Origin: Gemmatimonadota bacterium
GTDB taxonomy: Bacteria; Gemmatimonadota; Gemmatimonadetes; Palauibacterales; KS3-K002
Length of the DNA stretch: 37,486 nt
Assembly (NCBI GenBank): GCA_020344215.1
Contig: CP070815.1
Location: forward strand, 1,730,473 to 1,767,958
Reading direction: 5' to 3'
The translations under genes and the position numbers were made by a program. Positions 1 to 7,500 of this stretch are shown here, in pieces. Position 1 is the first letter of the stretch, and every line of letters begins with the position of its first letter. Under the pieces are notes generated by a model that worked only from the letters and a program-made list of their open reading frames with translations, searched no databases and had not been told where the DNA came from.

Positions 1-998
1 TTCTCCAGCATGCGCATCACGGCCGACGCCAGCGGCTGCGGACAGTCGGGGCGCAGTTGAGCCAGCGGCCGCGGCGGCGTCTGGTGGTGCGCCGTCATAA
101 CCTCCAAGACCGAGCCGCTGAACGGAGGCGCGCCGGTCAGCATCTCGTATGCGACTATGCCCAGCGAGTACTGGTCGGAGGCACCGGTCACCGCCTCGCC
201 GAGACACTGTTCCGGACTCATGTAACTCGGTGTGCCGATGGCGAAGCCGGTGGCGGTGAATCCCTTCTTCTCCGTGACTTTGGCGATGCCGAAATCGGTG
301 ACGATCACGTCACCCTCGGCGTCGAGCATGATATTCGCCGGCTTGATGTCCCGGTGGACGACTCCTCTCTTGTGTGCGTATTCCAGTGCGCTCGCCACCT
401 GCGCCAGCCAGGCGCAGACCACCGGGATCGGCAGCGGCCCCGTCCGGCGGATCACCTTTTCGAGCGATCCGCCCTCGACATAGTCCAGCACGAAGTAATG
501 CAGCTGATCGTGGTGTTCGACCGCGTGCACGGTCACGATGTGGGGATGCTTGAGCGCCGCGATCGTGATCGCTTCCTGCTTGAAGCGGCCGACCGTGCCC
601 CGCTCCATCAGGACCGCGGGGGACATGATCTTGATCGCGACGCGGCGGTCCAGCGCGAGCTCATGCGCGAGATATACGGCTGCCATGCCGCCCTGGCCCA
701 GCTCGCGCTCGATCTCGTAGCGCCCTTGAGTCACGACCCGCAACTGCCTGAGTATGGGCTCCCACGGCGTCTCGCTCTCTCCGGTCTCTTCGCCGGATGA
801 GGCGGGGGTGGGCTCAACGAGGGAAGGGGGCGCCGGGGCACTGCCGGCTGCGGAGGACCGGTCCTCTGGTGCCAGCGCCGCGCCGCGCTCCTCCTGCGGC
901 TGTGGTGGGCCCGCAACGGCTGAGCCGCAATATCCGCAGTAGACGTCACGGCTATCGATCGACCGACCGCACGCGGGACAGTGTGCCTCTTCGCTCAT
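1..998 (-). CDS. Ser/Thr protein kinase with N-terminal zinc ribbon (3' end outside window)
   Basis: PknB/Hanks-type protein kinase read on the minus strand. The ATG is at 998 and the frame stays open to base 1, so about 332 residues are visible and the C-terminus is missing. Residues 7-24 form a zinc ribbon (C7, C10, C21, C24). A Pro/Ala/Glu-rich linker follows to about residue 85. The kinase domain starts near residue 93 with the glycine loop GQGGMAAVYLA, the ATP lysine in AIKIM (K123), the catalytic loop HRDIKPAN (H215-N222), the DFG motif (D235-G237) and the activation-segment motif GTPSYMSPEQ. All catalytic residues are present, so it should be active. It probably phosphorylates Ser/Thr on cytosolic or membrane targets. 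Whether a transmembrane segment or sensor domain follows cannot be seen. It is divergent from dprA, with 564 bp between the two starts. Confidence 0.93.
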   Translation of the reverse strand, partial: MSEEAHCPACGRSIDSRDVYCGYCGSAVAGPPQPQEERGAALAPEDRSSAAGSAPAPPSLVEPTPASSGEETGESETPWEPILRQLRVVTQGRYEIERELGQGGMAAVYLAHELALDRRVAIKIMSPAVLMERGTVGRFKQEAITIAALKHPHIVTVHAVEHHDQLHYFVLDYVEGGSLEKVIRRTGPLPIPVVCAWLAQVASALEYAHKRGVVHRDIKPANIMLDAEGDVIVTDFGIAKVTEKKGFTATGFAIGTPSYMSPEQCLGEAVTGASDQYSLGIVAYEMLTGAPPFSGSVLEVMTAHHQTPPRPLAQLRPDCPQPLASAVMRMLE

Positions 999-1191
999 TG
1001 ACCGCCGGGTACAGGGCGCGAACCGTTATCCTCCACAAATGGCAGCATACGCCGCACCCGCGTGATGCGACAGGATATCGGCACGGACGACCCCTCACAT
1101 TCGATGCGAGCGCGTTGCGGATGGCCACCGTTGCAGAGGTTTATCAGCCTAAGGTTCGCATCGCCCGATTGCAAGACGCAGGCCGTGCCCG

Positions 1192-1319
1192 GTGCCGCGC
1201 ATTCTCGAGCTCGACGGCCAGGGCTACCCGCTACGATCCGTAGTCTCCCGCAGCCGCCAGCGACCCGCTACGGGCGAGGACGCCTCGAGCTCCTGCAGCG
1301 ACCCGGAATCGAGCGATGA
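1192..1319 (+). pseudogene. Decayed 5' fragment of a second dprA copy
   Basis: This stretch resembles the first 40 or so codons of the intact dprA that begins 370 bp downstream. In one frame it reads PRILELDGQGYP against PRKLELDQPDYP of DprA (8 of 12 identical). After a one-base deletion near 1231-1238 the next frame reads IRSLPQPP...GRLELLQRPGIE against LRALPQPP...GRFELLTRPGIA (15 of 26 identical). Similarity stops at the TGA at 1317-1319, just where the Rossmann-fold part of DprA would begin. The frameshift and truncation mean it cannot make DprA. It looks like a remnant of a partial tandem duplication or of an older copy replaced by recombination. The sequence match is direct; its history is inference. 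Confidence 0.7.
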
Positions 1320-1562
1320 GCTCCGTGGACGACTTGCGCACCAACAGCAAGAAGGCAAACGGTTTCTACTCGGCGGCGGACACAGACTATCACAGCCCGG
1401 CTCGGAGGACCGACCCCAGACAAAGTGCCGGGGTCGGCGAACCTGCCTGTGACGGCCGCCGGTAGGGGGAGCCGCCCGCCGGACGTTGACGTTGTGTTGA
1501 ACCTCGGAGCACACGTTCCTTGCTGTGAGCAGAGGTCATAGGAACGCGAACCTCGGCGTCCG
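1320..1562. other. Intergenic stretch before dprA, no gene seen
   Basis: No reading frame here resembles a protein on either strand and no RNA gene was recognised. The stretch separates the dprA remnant from intact dprA and may carry the dprA promoter, but no convincing -35/-10 pair was seen. The region 999-1191, upstream of the kinase start, is likewise featureless. Confidence 0.5.
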
Positions 1563-2483
1563 ATGAAGCCACCTCGCAAGCTCGAGCTCGACCAGCCGGA
1601 CTACCCGGAAGCACTGCGTGCGCTTCCGCAGCCACCGCCGGTGCTTCACGTACAGGGTCGCTTCGAGCTGCTGACCCGTCCGGGGATCGCGGTGGTGGGG
1701 ACGCGCCAGCACTCCGCCTACGGCCGTGACGCCACCGTCTCGCTCGTCGTGGGCCTGGCCCGCGCCGGCTACGTGATCGTGAGCGGCATGGCCCGGGGCA
1801 TCGACAGCATCGCGCACCGAACCGCCCTCGACGTTGGCGGTGAAACCGTCGCCGTCCTCGGCACGGGGATCGACGTCCCTTACCCACGCGAACACACTGA
1901 GCTCTTCGCGCTGATCGCCGCGCGCGGCTGCCTCGTCACCGAGTTCCCGCCGGGCACCCCGCCGCTCAAGTACCATTTCCCGCAACGCAATCGTCTGATC
2001 GCCGGCCTGGCACAGGCCGTGCTCGTGGTCGAGGCGCCGGAGAAGAGCGGCGCCCTGATCACTGCTCACTACGCTCTCGAGGAAGGGAAGGAAGTCTTCG
2101 CCGTCCCCGGTCCCATTCACAACCCTACGAGCTTCGGCACCAACCGACTGATACAGGACGGCGCTGCGCTTGTGGCCTCTGCGGCCGATATCCTCCGGGT
2201 CATGGAGTCGAGAACCGGACAGCCGCTCCCGGAACCGGTGGCGGCGGGCGTCGACACCGTCGAACTTGAGGAAACTCACCTGCAGCCCGCGGCCTCTGAG
2301 CTGGCGCGCCGCATCTGGACTGCCCTCGAGACCGGCGCGCTGGAGCTAGAGGTGCTGGCCACAGATTTAGGAGCGCAGCCCGCCGCCCTCTCGGTCGCAC
2401 TCCTGGAGCTCGAGCTCTCCGGCCTCGTAGAGAGGCTCCCCGGCCCCCGCTACACACGAGTCCGCGCCCGCTTCAACCCGTAG
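1563..2483 (+). CDS. dprA: DNA-processing protein DprA
   Basis: DprA (Smf) binds incoming single-stranded DNA during natural transformation and loads RecA on it, in the cytoplasm. The 306-residue product has the Rossmann-like DprA core: VVGTRQHSAYGRDAT (about residues 44-58), SGMARGIDSIAH, AVLGTGIDVPYPREH, the FPPGTPPLKYHFPQRNR block, then EAPEKSGALITAHYALEEGKEVFAVPGP (broken here by line length only) and the final GTNRLIQDGA motif. A C-terminal winged-helix (DML1-like) segment covers about residues 240-300. The ATG at 1563 has no strong ribosome binding site, but the N-terminal sequence is DprA-like from the first residues. The length is normal for the shorter DprA type without an N-terminal SAM domain. 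A broken copy of its 5' end lies upstream (1192-1319). DnaJ follows after 69 bp. Confidence 0.95.
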   Translation: MKPPRKLELDQPDYPEALRALPQPPPVLHVQGRFELLTRPGIAVVGTRQHSAYGRDATVSLVVGLARAGYVIVSGMARGIDSIAHRTALDVGGETVAVLGTGIDVPYPREHTELFALIAARGCLVTEFPPGTPPLKYHFPQRNRLIAGLAQAVLVVEAPEKSGALITAHYALEEGKEVFAVPGPIHNPTSFGTNRLIQDGAALVASAADILRVMESRTGQPLPEPVAAGVDTVELEETHLQPAASELARRIWTALETGALELEVLATDLGAQPAALSVALLELELSGLVERLPGPRYTRVRARFNP

Positions 2484-2552
2484 GGTACCGCACCGCCCGC
2501 CGGCGACCCACGGGATTGCAAACGCGCCGGGTTCTGCGAACTTTCCACGACG

Positions 2553-3701
2553 ATGAAGCGAGATTACTACGAGGTACTCGGGGTGCCCCGCAACGCCGAC
2601 GGAGACGCGATCAAGCGGGCGTACCGGCAGGCGGCGCTCAAGTACCATCCGGATCGAAACCCCGACGACCGGGATGCCGAAGAGAGGTTCAAGGAGGCCA
2701 CGGAGGCCTACGAGGTCCTGCGCGACCCGGAGCTCCGCGGCCTCTACGACCGCTACGGCCACGACGGCGTGAAGGCCGGCGTGCGCGGCGGCGGCGGCGG
2801 CTTCGGCGGCTTCAGCACCTTCGACGAAGCGCTCAACATCTTCATGCGCGAGTTCGGCGGCTTCGGCTTCCAGGACATCTTCAGCGCCGGACGCCGTGGC
2901 CGGGCGCGCACCCGCGGCGCCGACGTGAAGATCCGCGTCGCGCTGACCCTCGAGGACGTCATGAAGGGTGCGAAGAAGACGATCCGCATGCCGGTCCTCG
3001 ACGGCTGCGGCGACTGCAAAGGCACCGGCGTGCGCGGCGGTGCCCAGCCGGCCACCTGCCCGCACTGCGGCGGTTCCGGCGAAGTGCAGCAGGTCCAGCG
3101 CTCGCTGTTCGGCCAGTTCGTCCGCGTCGGTCCCTGCAGCGCCTGCGGCGGCGAAGGGCGCGTGATCAGCGACCCGTGCCGCACTTGCAACGGCGAAGGG
3201 CGCCAGCGAATCGAGAAGTCGTTCGAGCTCGATATCCCGCCGGGCGTCGATACCGACGACTACCTGACGCTCCGCGGCCAGGGCAACGTCGGACCGCGGA
3301 GCGGCCCGCGCGGCGATCTGCTCGCGGTCATCCAGCTGGAGCCCGATCCGCGCTTCACTCGGCGCGGCGCCGATCTCGTCTACGACCTGCCGGTCACCTT
3401 CAGCCAGGCGGCCATGGGCACGACCGTCGACGTCCCCACGGTGGGGAAGAGCGCGAAGGTGAAGGTCCCGGCCGGCGTACAGACGGGACACGTCATTCAG
3501 CTACGCGGCAAGGGGCTGCCGCACCTGCGGCGCGGCGGAACCGGCGACCTGTTCGTTCGCGTCGTCGTGGTTACGCCGACGAAGCTCTCACCTGAGCAGC
3601 GCGAGCTGTTCGAGGCGCTGGCCGAGATCGAGTCACCCGCAGAACAGAGCGAGGACGGAGCCGGGTTCTGGCAGAAGGTGAAAGACGCGTTATTCGAGTG
3701 A
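2553..3701 (+). CDS. dnaJ: Chaperone DnaJ
   Basis: Hsp40 co-chaperone that delivers unfolded clients to DnaK and stimulates its ATPase. The 382-residue product has all type I DnaJ parts in order: J domain (residues 1-70) with the HPD motif at 32-34, a Gly/Phe-rich linker (about 80-105), four CxxCxGxG zinc repeats ([32 protein letters not shown], about residues 150-215), and a C-terminal substrate-binding region with the GDLLAVIQ and GDLFVRVVV strands. The length is typical. No dnaK or grpE lies nearby, so it is separated from the usual chaperone operon. A repeat-rich 205-bp gap follows before the HIT gene. Confidence 0.97.
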   Translation: MKRDYYEVLGVPRNADGDAIKRAYRQAALKYHPDRNPDDRDAEERFKEATEAYEVLRDPELRGLYDRYGHDGVKAGVRGGGGGFGGFSTFDEALNIFMREFGGFGFQDIFSAGRRGRARTRGADVKIRVALTLEDVMKGAKKTIRMPVLDGCGDCKGTGVRGGAQPATCPHCGGSGEVQQVQRSLFGQFVRVGPCSACGGEGRVISDPCRTCNGEGRQRIEKSFELDIPPGVDTDDYLTLRGQGNVGPRSGPRGDLLAVIQLEPDPRFTRRGADLVYDLPVTFSQAAMGTTVDVPTVGKSAKVKVPAGVQTGHVIQLRGKGLPHLRRGGTGDLFVRVVVVTPTKLSPEQRELFEALAEIESPAEQSEDGAGFWQKVKDALFE

Positions 3702-3707
3702 TGTGTT

Positions 3708-3870
3708 GGGGATTCGGGATTCCATGACTACCAGACTAATTGAACCCTAGAATACTCGATGTACGAATCGCCGCTATTCTCACTTCGAAGGTTGATATGT
3801 TCTACTAGTCGCTTGTTCCAGGACTCCCGAACGCCCGGATTCCTGGACTCCCGGATTCCCGGATCCCCAA
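3708..3870. repeat. Low-complexity inverted-repeat element, GGATTC-type word (dnaJ-hit gap)
   Basis: The gap after dnaJ has a left arm at 3708-3725 (GGGGATTC, GGGATTCC) and a right arm at 3853-3870 (GGATTCCC, GGATCCCC). The arms are about 16 of 18 complementary. The right arm sits in a longer array of near-direct repeats of a GGACTCCCGGATTCC-like unit from about 3822. The loop between arms is about 127 bp. There is no T-tract, so it is a poor fit to an ordinary terminator. It shares architecture, not sequence, with the elements near 4917, 7391, 28340 and 35264. Confidence 0.55.
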
Positions 3871-3906
3871 TCCAACAACTTCCGCCCACCAAGAAGAGGC
3901 TGAAAA

Positions 3907-4251
3907 ATGGCAGATTGTCTGTTCTGCAAGATCGCCGCCGGCGAGATTCCGGCGGAGAAGGTGAAGGAGGCGGATGACTGGGTGGCGTTCCGGGACATCA
4001 GCCCGCAGGCGCCGACGCACGTCCTGATCATCCCGCGCGAGCACATAGCGACGATCAATGAGCTCGAGCCCGGCCACGCCGAGCTGGTGGGCAAGCTGTT
4101 CCTCGCGGCTCAGCAGATCGCCGCGGAGGAGGGGATCGCCGAGCCGGGCTACCGGGCGGTCGTGAACTGCAACGCCCAGGCGGGCCAGGCGGTGTTTCAC
4201 ATCCACGTCCACCTGCTCGGCGGACGGGAGATGGGCTGGCCTCCGGGCTAG
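3907..4251 (+). CDS. HIT family protein (HINT-type nucleotide hydrolase)
   Basis: Histidine-triad protein of the HINT branch, which hydrolyses adenosine phosphoramidates and related nucleotidyl conjugates in the cytoplasm. The 114-residue product begins CLFCKIAAGEIPAEKV, typical of the family. It has the ALRDISP-like segment AFRDISPQAPTHVLIIPREHI and ends with the catalytic triad HIHVHLLGGR (about residues 98-107). Cys4 and Cys7 suggest the zinc-binding variant, although that needs two further ligands I cannot assign with certainty. The start is supported by AAGAGG about 8 bases upstream of ATG 3907. The length is normal. A promoter-like sequence immediately after its stop suggests yqeY can be transcribed independently. 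Confidence 0.93.
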   Translation: MADCLFCKIAAGEIPAEKVKEADDWVAFRDISPQAPTHVLIIPREHIATINELEPGHAELVGKLFLAAQQIAAEEGIAEPGYRAVVNCNAQAGQAVFHIHVHLLGGREMGWPPG

Positions 4252-4253
4252 CG

Positions 4254-4283
4254 TTGACGCCTTCGGCGGACCCCAGTTAGTAT
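4254..4283 (+). promoter_or_regulatory. Sigma-70-like promoter upstream of yqeY
   Basis: TTGACG at 4254-4259 and TAGTAT at 4278-4283 are separated by 18 bp, close to the housekeeping sigma consensus. The site lies just after the hit stop codon and about 70 bp before the yqeY start. A GC-rich leader follows in which CGACCCG and CGGGTCG could pair. This is a pattern match only, with no direct evidence of transcription. Confidence 0.5.
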
Positions 4284-4352
4284 GCGGGCCAGCGACCCGA
4301 CGCACCGCGGTGGGCCGGGTCGGACGGAGGTGTGACCAGACGAGTTGAGGAG

Positions 4353-4805
4353 ATGGCCGACGTCAGTCTCAAGGAGAAGCTCCGCAGCGATATGAACGAC
4401 GCGCGGCGCCAGGGCGACAAAGACCGCGCGCGTTTGCTCTCCACCCTCTTGGCCGACGTCAAGAACAAGGAGATCGAGGTGCGGCACGAGCTCGACGACC
4501 AGGAGGTCGTCGAGGTGCTCGCCCGCTGCGTGAAGCTGCGGAACGAGGCGGCGGAGCAGATGGCGTCGCGGCCCGAACTGGCCGAGAAGGAGCAGGCCGA
4601 GGCGGCGATCATCAAGGGGTACATGCCGCCCGAGGCGAGCGAGGACGAGATCCGCGAGAAGGTCAGAGAGGCGATAGAGGCCGGCGCCACCAACATCGGC
4701 GCTGTCATGGGCAAGGTGATGCCCCAGTTCAAGGGTCGCGCCGAAGGGCGTGAAGTCAACCGAATCGCCCGCGAGGAGCTCGAGAAAGGGGGGTCGGGTG
4801 ACTAA
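4353..4805 (+). CDS. GatB/YqeY domain-containing protein
   Basis: YqeY-family protein, related to the tail domain of the GatB amidotransferase subunit. Its cellular role is not established and tRNA-linked functions are only presumed. The 150-residue product starts MADVSLKEKLRSDM and carries the family blocks LLSTLLADVKNKEIE, EVLARCVKLRNEAAEQ, IIKGYMPPEASEDEI and NIGAVMGKVMPQFKGRAEGREVN. It covers the full family length. ATG 4353 is preferred because the protein then begins at the usual position. A GTG at 4332 with GGAGG just upstream would add seven residues and remains possible. In many bacteria rpsU lies beside yqeY, but no S21 gene is present here. Confidence 0.9.
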   Translation: MADVSLKEKLRSDMNDARRQGDKDRARLLSTLLADVKNKEIEVRHELDDQEVVEVLARCVKLRNEAAEQMASRPELAEKEQAEAAIIKGYMPPEASEDEIREKVREAIEAGATNIGAVMGKVMPQFKGRAEGREVNRIAREELEKGGSGD

Positions 4806-4851
4806 TCTCTTCCTGTGCCCGAGTCGGCTCCGACCCGTACGTGTGAAGACA

Positions 4852-4887
4852 CGGGGGTGCTGGTGAGAGCGAACACCAGCACCCCCG
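4852..4887 (+). terminator. Perfect 14-bp hairpin after yqeY
   Basis: CGGGGGTGCTGGTG at 4852-4865 pairs perfectly with CACCAGCACCCCCG at 4874-4887 across an 8-base loop. No T-tract follows, so it may end transcription only weakly or with help, or stabilise the yqeY mRNA 3' end. Confidence 0.6.
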
Positions 4888-4901
4888 CTTCGCGTAGGAA
4901 G

Positions 4902-5022
4902 CCGGTGGTCAGTAGCCGGTCGTCGGTAGTCGGTAATAAGTGGTCAATACGACCAACGAGTCTCCGGTCACCGACCACCGACTACCGACCACCGATTACC
5001 GGATCACCGACCACTGGCTGAC
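4902..5022. repeat. Low-complexity inverted-repeat element, CGGTAGT-type word (yqeY-mutS2 gap)
   Basis: A left array on the pattern CGGT(A/C)GT and a right array of its complement, ACCGACTACCGACCACCG, face each other. The best arms are 4917-4934 and 4977-4994, with 17 of 18 pairs and a 42-base loop. Further imperfect copies extend on both sides. The right array runs to within a few bases of the likely mutS2 start. If the GTG at 4940 were used instead, the repeat would be translated as a Thr/Asp/Arg-rich tail with no family counterpart. Confidence 0.65.
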
Positions 5023-5026
5023 GAAA

Positions 5027-7363
5027 TTGAACCAGCACGCTCTCGACGCGCTTGAGTTCGACAGGGTCCTCGAGATCGTCGCCGCCTACGCCACCAGCGA
5101 GCCGGGCGCGGAAGCGGTGCGCGCGCTCCGACCGGTGCCCGAGGCCGTCACCGTGGCCGCCGCCCTCGACGCTGTCGACGAGATGGTGGGCTGGCTGATC
5201 CGCGATGAGAGCTGGGCGCCGCCCTTCATCCCCGGCATCGGGAAGCCGTTGGAGCGGCTGGCCGTCGAGGGGAGTGTCTGGTCCGAGGCCGAGCTCATCG
5301 GCGCCTTGCGCCTCCTCAAAGGAGCGCGCGAGGTGCGGCGCGCGCTGCTGCCTCAGTCGTCCGAATTCACGCGTCTCGGTGCCCTGGCCGCGGGGCTGCT
5401 CAAGGACGAGAAGCTCGAAAAGCGGCTGCAAGAATCGATCGACGAGGACACCGAGACGCTCAAGGACTCCGCTTCTCCCGAGCTCAAGAGGCTGAGACGT
5501 TCCATCCGTTCGGCGCGTAGCGACCTGGTGAGGCTGCTGGAATCGATCGTTGCAGCCCTACCATCGCGCATCGCGGTGCCCGACGCATCCGTCACCATCC
5601 GCAACGGCCGATACTGCATCCCGGTCCGCAGGGAAGGGCGCGCCGAGCTGGGCGGCATCGTGCACGACGAGTCGGCCAGCCGCGCGACCCTGTTCGTTGA
5701 GCCGCCCTCGGCTATCGAGCCGATGAACCATCTGCGCGAGCTCCACCTCTCGGAAGCGCGCGAGGTGGAGAGGATACTGAGAGAGCTCACAGACGAGCTG
5801 CGACCGCGTGCCGCCGAGCTTGCCGACACGCTCGATCGCCTCGTCAAGCTCGACTCGCTCTTCGCCCGCGGTCGCTACGCACTGAAACGCGGATGCGCGC
5901 GACCGCAGCTCGTGAATCGTGAGAACGATGGCTACCGCGTCGTCCACGGCCGTCACCCGCTGCTGCTCGAGAGCGGCGAGCCGCTCGTGCCCTTCGATCT
6001 GCTCATGAACCCCGGCGAGTACACGCTTCTGGTCACGGGTCCGAACGCCGGCGGCAAGACGGTGCTGATCAAGGCGGTCGGCCTCATCGCGGCGATGGCG
6101 CAGTCTGGTATCCTGCCGCCGGTCGGCCCCGGCTCGGCCGTCGCCGTGTTCAGCGGCATCTTCGCCGACATCGGAGACGAGCAGTCGATCGAAGCGTCGC
6201 TCTCCACGTTCACCGCCCACCTGCGCAACATCCAGATGATCCTCGAGCAGGCCGAGCCCGATTCGCTCTGTCTGATCGACGAGATCGGGGGCGCCACCGA
6301 CCCGGCAGAAGGCGCGGCACTCGCCCGGGCCGTCCTGCTCGAGCTGGCGGATCGCAGCTGCATGACCCTCGCCACCAGCCACCTGGGCGAGCTCAACGCG
6401 CTGTCTGCGGAACACCGCGGGATCGTGAACGCCGGGCTCGCCTTCGATGCCGAGCGCCTGCAGCCCCTCTATCGCCTCATCAAAGGGCGCCCGGGCCGCA
6501 GCTACGCACTCGCCATCGCCCAGCGCGTCGGCTTCCCCCAGGACGTGCTCGAGACCGCCCGGGCCGCACTCAGCGAGGAGGAGGTGGACACGGCACGGCT
6601 GCTGGCGGAGCTCGAGCGCAAGGAGGCGGAGCTCGATGAGCGGATCGCCGCGCTCGAGCGCAAAGAGCGCGAGCTCTCACAGCGGACCGAGAGCCTGGAG
6701 CGCGGTCAGGAAGAGCTGGCGGAGCAGCGCCGGGAGCTCGAGATCGAGGCGCACCGCAAGGCCCGCGAGTACTTGCTGGAGGCGCGCAAGAAGCTCGACG
6801 AGGCGATGAAAGCCGACCGCGAGGCGGCCCGCGAGGCGCGTCGCGAGCTCGAGGCCAGACTGCGCGACCACGCCCAGGCGCTACGTGAGGCGGAGAGCGG
6901 GCAGCCAGGAGCCGAGGAGACGGCCGCCTTCGAGGCGGACGACCTCGTCTGGATCACCTCGCTGGAGCGGGAGGGCCGCGTGGTGGAGCTCCGCGGCTCT
7001 GACGTCGTCGTCGAGATGGGCGGTGTGAAGCTGCAGCTCGCGCCAGGCGTGCTCAAGCGGCGCGGTCAGCCGAAGCGGGCGACCGAGCGTGCAGCGTTCT
7101 ACGGCGGCCCCGAGCTCGACGCCCGTCCCGAGGTCGACCTTCGCGGGATGGTCGCTGAGGAGGCGCGCCTGGAGCTGATCAGGGCGCTCGACGCCGCCGT
7201 TCAGGCGGGATTAAGCGAGTTGAGGGTAATACACGGCAAAGGGACGGGAGTATTGCGTGAGACCGTCGCCGAGTACGCGCGCAGCGACCGGCGCGTGAAA
7301 TCGCACCGGCTCGGCGCGTCGTGGGAAGGCGGCAGCGGGGTAACGGTCCTGCAACTGGACTAG
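5027..7363 (+). CDS. mutS2: Endonuclease MutS2
   Basis: MutS2 is a MutS-like ATPase linked to suppression of recombination and, in some species, to ribosome-collision rescue. From TTG 5027 the product is 778 residues. The sequence starts MNQHALDALEFDRVLEIVAAYA, typical of the family. Walker A is GPNAGGKT (residues 338-345). The later ATPase motifs are IEASLSTFTAHL, the Walker B segment LCLIDEIGGATDP and the TLATSHLGEL motif. A long charged coiled coil covers about residues 510-620. A C-terminal Smr nuclease domain (about 700-778) has VDLRGM and HGKGTGVLR. The frame is also open from GTG 4940, but those 29 extra codons are the intergenic repeat, so I reject that start. No clear ribosome binding site precedes TTG 5027. 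Confidence 0.95.
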   Translation: MNQHALDALEFDRVLEIVAAYATSEPGAEAVRALRPVPEAVTVAAALDAVDEMVGWLIRDESWAPPFIPGIGKPLERLAVEGSVWSEAELIGALRLLKGAREVRRALLPQSSEFTRLGALAAGLLKDEKLEKRLQESIDEDTETLKDSASPELKRLRRSIRSARSDLVRLLESIVAALPSRIAVPDASVTIRNGRYCIPVRREGRAELGGIVHDESASRATLFVEPPSAIEPMNHLRELHLSEAREVERILRELTDELRPRAAELADTLDRLVKLDSLFARGRYALKRGCARPQLVNRENDGYRVVHGRHPLLLESGEPLVPFDLLMNPGEYTLLVTGPNAGGKTVLIKAVGLIAAMAQSGILPPVGPGSAVAVFSGIFADIGDEQSIEASLSTFTAHLRNIQMILEQAEPDSLCLIDEIGGATDPAEGAALARAVLLELADRSCMTLATSHLGELNALSAEHRGIVNAGLAFDAERLQPLYRLIKGRPGRSYALAIAQRVGFPQDVLETARAALSEEEVDTARLLAELERKEAELDERIAALERKERELSQRTESLERGQEELAEQRRELEIEAHRKAREYLLEARKKLDEAMKADREAAREARRELEARLRDHAQALREAESGQPGAEETAAFEADDLVWITSLEREGRVVELRGSDVVVEMGGVKLQLAPGVLKRRGQPKRATERAAFYGGPELDARPEVDLRGMVAEEARLELIRALDAAVQAGLSELRVIHGKGTGVLRETVAEYARSDRRVKSHRLGASWEGGSGVTVLQLD

Positions 7364-7390
7364 CCTATTGCTGAGAACTCGTACTCGCAC

Positions 7391-7478
7391 TCGTAATCGT
7401 GATCGTAATCGTCGTCGAGATCCCAGGCGCTGTCGATGAGGATAAGGCTGACGATTAGGATCACGATCACGATTACGA
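7391..7478. repeat. Low-complexity inverted-repeat element, CGTAAT/CGTGAT word (mutS2-dnaG gap)
   Basis: TCGTAATCGTGATCGT at 7391-7406 is perfectly complementary over 16 bases to 7463-7478. Extra copies of the same 6-base word flank both arms (from about 7379 and from about 7450). The 56-base loop has no repeat. The element fills nearly the whole 137-bp gap and ends about 20 bases before the dnaG ATG. No T-tract follows. Confidence 0.7.
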
Positions 7479-7500
7479 TCAGTAGCAAAAGAGCGAACCG

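Noticed and set aside
2367..3491. Long minus-strand ORF opposite dnaJ
   Set aside because: It is a high-GC shadow of dnaJ, with an Ala/Arg/Val-rich translation and no family match.
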